In this document: one piece after another, positions 59,866 through 64,000 of the stretch | Position numbering within the stretch: position 1 is the first letter of the stretch | How the letters are laid out: every line of letters begins with the position of its first letter | Assembly: GCF_024519315.1 (NCBI RefSeq) | Contig: NZ_JANIIC010000009.1 | Coordinates: 1 to 64,000, forward strand | Direction: 5' to 3' | Length of the DNA stretch: 64,000 nt | From: Streptomyces malaysiensis subsp. samsunensis | Lineage (GTDB): Bacteria > Actinomycetota > Actinomycetes > Streptomycetales > Streptomycetaceae | Program-made: the position numbers and the translations under genes | The notes under the pieces: model-generated | Told to the model about the DNA's origin: nothing | The model's database searches: none | The model's input: the letters and a program-made list of their open reading frames with translations, nothing else

Positions 59866-62800
59866 CCCTCACCAATACCCCCCGTGGCACCGCTCCCGTA
59901 CAACCCCGCCCGGATTCCGAGTACGCCTTCGAGCGGACCATCGTCGAAGCCCTCACTGCCTCCGGTTGGCACGAAGGCGAGCGGGGGCAGGGCGCCTACA
60001 ACCCCGAGCTCGGTCTCGACACGGCCCAGTTGTGGACCTTCTTTGGCGCCACGCAGCCCGCCGTCCTGGAGCAACTCAAGGAGTTCACCGGCGAGGCGGG
60101 GAGCCCCGAGGCCGCCAGCATCGCCATGCGTGAGTTCGGCAAGCTACTCGCCCGCGAAATCGACGCGCGCGGCACGCTCGACGTGCTGCGCAACGGCGTC
60201 AAGGACCGTGGCCTGCACATCGAACTCGCCTACTTCCGGCCCGCGCACGCCATCGCCGAGGACGCGTTCCGCAACTACCGGAGCAACCGCCTGACGGTGA
60301 CCCCCCGCCTGCGCTATGCGCCCGACCACACCCGCGAACTCGACCTGGTCCTGTTCCTCAACGGGCTTCCCCTCGCGACGGCCGAACTCAAGAGCTCGGC
60401 GTCCCAAAACCCTCAGAACGTCGAGGATGCGAAGCACCAGTACCGCACCACCCGTGACCCGAAAGACCTGATCTTCGCCAAGCGGGCCCTTGTGCACTTC
60501 GCGGTCGACGAGATGCTCGTCTTCCTCACCACCCGCCTCCAGGGCGAGAAAACGCGCTTCCTCCCCTTCAACCAGGGGTCGAAGGGGCCCGGCAATCCTG
60601 GAGGCGCAGGCAACCCGCCCCTTCCCGACAGTGAGAACGGACCGGCCTACCGCACCGCCTACCTTTGGGAGGAGGTCTGGCAGCCGGACAACTGGATGGC
60701 GATCGTCAAGCGGTTCCTGCACGTCGAGGACCCCAGGAACAAGAAGGGCGCCGCGAAGACTGGGCGGCCGCGTCGCGTGTCCGTGCACAACCGGACCCTG
60801 ATCTTCCCCCGCTACCACCAGTGGGACGCCGTCCGCCGCCTCACCACTCACGCCGCGTACCACGGCTCGGGCCAGAACTATCTCGTCGAGCACTCCGCCG
60901 GTTCTGGCAAGTCCAACACCATCGGCTGGCTTGCCCACCACCTCTCCGTGCTGCACGGTTCCGCCGAGCCGGGCACGCTCGATCCGAAGGCGGTCGCCGA
61001 ACGGCGTATCGAGGCCGACAAGCCTGTCTTCCACAAGATTGTGGTCGTCACGGACCGGACCGTCCTGGACGACCAGCTCCAGGACACCATCTACCAGTTC
61101 GACCACACGCCGGGCGTGGTCCGCCGGGTCAAGGGAACCGAAGGCGCCAAGTCACAGCAGGTTGCCCAAGCCCTCGGTGACACCGGCACGAAGATCATAA
61201 TCGTCACGGCGCAGACCTTCCCTCACATCCTCGAAGGCGTCACCGGACTGCAGGACAAGCGGATCGCGATCATCGTGGACGAGGCTCACTCCGGCCAGAC
61301 CGGCAGCTCCGTGCCCAAGATGCGCAAGGTGCTGCGCGGACTCGGAGCGGAGGAGAAGGCCGGCAAGGACGAGGAGGAGTTCCTCACCGCCTCCGCTGCC
61401 GCACGCCAGATGCATCCAATGCTGTCGTACTTCGCCTTCACCGCGACACCCAAGAAGAAGACCCTCAACCTCTTCGGTGTCACCGACCCGGACACCAAGC
61501 TCAAGCGCGGGTTCCACATCTATTCGATGAAGCAGGCCATCGAGGAGGGCTTCATCCTCGATCCCCTGCGCAACTACACCCGTTACACGACCCATTGGCG
61601 GGTCGCCAAGGACGGTGCTGAGCAGATCGAGGTGGACGAGGACAAGGCGAAGGGCGAGCTCGCCAAGTTCGTCTATCTCAATCCGACCACTCTCGCCCAG
61701 CATGCTGAGATCATCGTTGAGCACTTCGCCGTACACGGCCGCCGCCGAGTCGGCGGGCGGGCGAAGGCAATGGTGGTCACCCGATCCCGGCAGGCCGCGT
61801 ACAAGATGTACAAGCATTTGGTGCAGGCCACCAAGGACCTGGACTGCGCGGACCTTGGCGTCCTCGTCGCATTCTCCGGGGAGCTGGAGGTGGAGAAGGA
61901 GATCGACGGGGTCATCACAAAGGTCAAGGTCACCGAGGCTGAACTCAACGGCGTCTCTGAGAAAGAACTCCCTGATGCCTTCGCCTACACCCGCGCCGAC
62001 GACCGCTACGCCGCCCTGCGCACCGGAAAGCCGGGCGGAGCGCCCCCGCGCACCGAGTACCGCATTCTCGTCGTCGCGGAGAAGTACCAGACCGGCTTCG
62101 ACCAGCCGCTCCTCACCCACATGTACATCGAGAAGCCGCTGACCGACGTTGCCGCCGTCCAGACGCTCTCCCGCCTCAACCGCACCTACCCTCGCAAGAG
62201 CCAGGAGGATCTGTTCGTCCTGGACTTCGTCAACGACCCCGAGGACATCAAGAAGGAGTACGCCCCCTACTTCAAGGAGGCCCGCACCGAACCCGCCGAC
62301 GTCAACCTCCTCTATACCTCCCAGCGCGAGGTAATGGACCACCGATTGCTGTACGAGGAGGAGATGGACGCCTTCGTCCGGGCCCTGGCCACCGCGCAGG
62401 CGGCCGACGGGTCCGCCTCCGTAGGTGAGCCGGGCGCCCGCCGCTGGGAGAAGGCCCACGCCGGCCTCTATCGCCACACCGACGCCGCCCGCGCCCGCTT
62501 CGTCGAGCGCCAGGAACAGGACGGGGACGCCGCCGAGGATTTCCGCGCTGACCTGCGCGGTTTCCTGCGTCAGTACGGCTTTCTGTCCCAGCTGATGCCG
62601 CGCGTCGACACCCGCCTCGAGCGCCTCTATCTCTATGGCAAGCACCTCGCCAATATCCTGCCCCCGCCCCCGTACGATCCCTCCCTCGACATAGGAGAGA
62701 TGGACCTCACGCACATGCGGGTCACCAAGGTCGGCGACTACGACATCAGCCTCACCGACAACGACGTCGAGGACCTCGCCCCATACGGTGCCGAAGGCGC

Positions 62801-63158
62801 GGGTGGCCACCGAGACCCGGACAAGATCCTCCTTTCCGAGCTCATCGAGGAGTTCAACGTCCGCTACGGCCTTGGGCTGAGCGAAGCCGACCGTGTGATG
62901 TACGAGGAGCGCATCGTCGCCGCCGCAGAAGATCCGGACCTAGAGGACGCCGCCGTTGCCGCCCGTAACGAGGGCGACTTCGAGCACCCCTTCAACAAGA
63001 GGTTCCGCGACATCATGATCGAACGGGCCGAGGCGGACACCAAGTTCACTGAACGCTACTTCTCCGATGCCGAATTTCAGGGGCAGCTTCTTCAGGAGGC
63101 CCGCACGGCCGCGTACCGTCTGATCCGGCGCCGCCACAACCTCCCCGACACCCGCTGA
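59862..63158 (+). CDS. hsdR: type I restriction endonuclease subunit HsdR
   Basis: A 1098-aa HsdR starting GTG 59862. The N-terminal nuclease domain has D..ELK in RELDLVLFLNGLPLATAELK (about 155-175), the PD-(D/E)XK site. The SF2 translocase motor follows: Walker A SAGSGKSNT (about 345), motif II IIVDEAHSGQ, motif III FAFTATP, motif VI QTLSRLNRTYP. The C-terminal part contacts HsdM. It translocates and cuts unmethylated DNA. All key motifs are present, so the type I system appears complete and active. Confidence 0.93.
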   Translation: MTLTNTPRGTAPVQPRPDSEYAFERTIVEALTASGWHEGERGQGAYNPELGLDTAQLWTFFGATQPAVLEQLKEFTGEAGSPEAASIAMREFGKLLAREIDARGTLDVLRNGVKDRGLHIELAYFRPAHAIAEDAFRNYRSNRLTVTPRLRYAPDHTRELDLVLFLNGLPLATAELKSSASQNPQNVEDAKHQYRTTRDPKDLIFAKRALVHFAVDEMLVFLTTRLQGEKTRFLPFNQGSKGPGNPGGAGNPPLPDSENGPAYRTAYLWEEVWQPDNWMAIVKRFLHVEDPRNKKGAAKTGRPRRVSVHNRTLIFPRYHQWDAVRRLTTHAAYHGSGQNYLVEHSAGSGKSNTIGWLAHHLSVLHGSAEPGTLDPKAVAERRIEADKPVFHKIVVVTDRTVLDDQLQDTIYQFDHTPGVVRRVKGTEGAKSQQVAQALGDTGTKIIIVTAQTFPHILEGVTGLQDKRIAIIVDEAHSGQTGSSVPKMRKVLRGLGAEEKAGKDEEEFLTASAAARQMHPMLSYFAFTATPKKKTLNLFGVTDPDTKLKRGFHIYSMKQAIEEGFILDPLRNYTRYTTHWRVAKDGAEQIEVDEDKAKGELAKFVYLNPTTLAQHAEIIVEHFAVHGRRRVGGRAKAMVVTRSRQAAYKMYKHLVQATKDLDCADLGVLVAFSGELEVEKEIDGVITKVKVTEAELNGVSEKELPDAFAYTRADDRYAALRTGKPGGAPPRTEYRILVVAEKYQTGFDQPLLTHMYIEKPLTDVAAVQTLSRLNRTYPRKSQEDLFVLDFVNDPEDIKKEYAPYFKEARTEPADVNLLYTSQREVMDHRLLYEEEMDAFVRALATAQAADGSASVGEPGARRWEKAHAGLYRHTDAARARFVERQEQDGDAAEDFRADLRGFLRQYGFLSQLMPRVDTRLERLYLYGKHLANILPPPPYDPSLDIGEMDLTHMRVTKVGDYDISLTDNDVEDLAPYGAEGAGGHRDPDKILLSELIEEFNVRYGLGLSEADRVMYEERIVAAAEDPDLEDAAVAARNEGDFEHPFNKRFRDIMIERAEADTKFTERYFSDAEFQGQLLQEARTAAYRLIRRRHNLPDTR

Positions 63159-63470
63159 GCCCACTGCGGGCGTACGTAAGGCGAAGGGGCGGCTACCGGA
63201 ACACGCCCACCAGGAGCCACCCCTTCCACGTGTACTGTTCGCGCCCTCAGGCGCCCGGCCGAGGCCGCGTATCCGGCGAACACGGTCCAGGACGCCGGGT
63301 CCACGGCGAGCTGCGGGCCCGGTCGGCCGGTCAGTATGACATTCGGGCCCAAGGGCTCCTCCTCGTCGAAGCGCCGACCGACCGCCTGCGGATCGAGCCC
63401 CGCCGTTCCGTCGGCAAGACGGTGGGCGGAGCTCGATGTGTGCCAGGCGCCTCCAGGATGACGGTGGCTG
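63159..63470. other. intergenic region after hsdR
   Basis: 312 bp between convergent genes. It starts with a hairpin near the hsdR end. The remainder has no frame with recognisable features and I see nothing further in it. Confidence 0.45.
63184..63225 (+). terminator. probable terminator after hsdR
   Basis: AAGGGGCGGCT (63184-63194) and AGCCACCCCTT (63215-63225) pair over 11 positions with one C-A mismatch, around a 20-nt loop, 25 nt after the hsdR stop. No T-run. Confidence 0.45.
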
Positions 63471-64000
63471 TCAGCCCTCCGTCTCCTCCTCGGTGGCCAG
63501 CCACTCCACGGCCATGTCCCACAGGGACTTCTTGCCGCCGACGACCCAACGTGCCGGTCCCTGCACAGCGGTCGGCGCCTGATCCCAGCCAGCCAGCTCC
63601 CAGATGCGGTTGACGAGGCCGCTCGCCGAGTAGGGGTTGCCGTCGTAGGCCCACACCAGCGGCTTGGAGCGGTCGTTCGTCCAACTCGCTTGCTCCCTGC
63701 GGGGGTCGGCGGTCAGCCAGGCCCGTACGGCCTTCTCTTCCGGGGCGTTCATCGGGACGTACAGGACGGGAGTGCCCTCCGCCAGGAGCCGGGCGGTCAC
63801 CAGGGTCGGCACCGCGTTCGGGCGGCGTCGGCGTCGGGGCTGTGGGGCGGGCGGCTGGTAGGTGTCGGGGACCTCCGGGACGGACCGCTCGGCCCGCACC
63901 ATCGGCAGGACAAGGCCGACGAGTTCCTTGCAGCGGTCCTCGTTGGTGAAGGTGCTGGTGAGGAAGGACTGCGGTCCGTAGACCGTGTCGATCTGGTGGA
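63471..64000 (-). CDS. C-terminal part of an unknown protein, cut by the window edge
   Basis: A minus-strand frame open from the right edge (64000) to TGA at 63471, so at least the last about 175 codons of a longer gene. The edge part reads TVYGPQSSFLTSTFTNEDRC, and an internal ATG at 63902 is just a Met within the protein. A Pro/Arg-rich linker (PPAPQPRRRRRP) separates it from a C-terminal domain with LLAEGTPVLYVPMNAPEEKA and several Trp. No family recognised. It converges with hsdR, so it may be another member of the defence island or its border. Confidence 0.6.
   Translation of the reverse strand, partial: HQIDTVYGPQSFLTSTFTNEDRCKELVGLVLPMVRAERSVPEVPDTYQPPAPQPRRRRRPNAVPTLVTARLLAEGTPVLYVPMNAPEEKAVRAWLTADPRREQASWTNDRSKPLVWAYDGNPYSASGLVNRIWELAGWDQAPTAVQGPARWVVGGKKSLWDMAVEWLATEEETEG

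Overview
The window has very high GC, strong C/G bias at third codon positions and many GTG starts. Together with its gene families (Tad/Flp pilus locus, ESX-type secretion, DUF6507, paired XRE and HATPase regulators, MerR-DnaN fusion) this points to a Streptomyces-type actinomycete. Genus is an inference; no rRNA or species marker is present. I saw no tRNA, rRNA, CRISPR array or insertion sequence.

Layout. (1) 1-500: 13-bp tandem repeats and two hairpins. (2) 489-9485, minus strand: a compact ten-gene Tad/Flp pilus operon (SAF/CpaB, TadZ, TadA, TadB, TadC, small pilin, three TadE/G-like pseudopilins, LysM-BTAD membrane protein). (3) 9565-11713, minus: an unknown exported protein, a lipoprotein and a small HATPase. 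(4) 12320-15517, plus: two XRE regulators and a second HATPase. (5) 15596-23570, plus: a tightly overlapping cassette of radical SAM enzyme, enolase-superfamily dehydratase, HAD hydrolase, GGDEF protein, phosphoketolase homologue, PhyH oxygenase and methyltransferase. I do not recognise it as a described pathway. (6) 23644-25229, minus: a TPR protein and a MerR regulator fused to a DnaN (sliding clamp)-like domain, behind a classic MerR-type promoter.

(7) 25429-30548, plus: a four-gene operon of methyltransferase, HEPN-NACHT-FGE protein, cold-shock-like protein with an apparent C-tract frameshift, and a membrane protein; it looks like a conflict or defence operon. (8) 30862-44142, plus: a type VII (ESX-like) locus with two WXG100-class proteins, DUF6507, a polymorphic toxin with a PD-(D/E)XK-like tip, a pentapeptide-repeat candidate immunity protein, a chimeric DUF6507-Imm49 gene created by a duplicated segment, and EccD, a ParA-like ATPase, EccC and an accessory protein. 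EccB, EccE and mycosin are not in the window. (9) 44248-44547: remains of a CMP-KDO synthetase gene.

(10) 44698-63158: a defence island. On the minus strand is a pPIWI-RE system (Cas4-like nuclease, REase, DinG-like helicase, pPIWI-RE). On the plus strand, divergent from it, are an HTH adenine-methylase homologue with an altered catalytic motif and a complete type I restriction-modification system (hsdM, hsdS, hsdR). A partial unknown gene runs off the right edge. The genes cluster by function in overlapping operons, several joined by 4-nt ATGA/GTGA overlaps. The accessory content (regions 5-10) is where the unusual biology lies.
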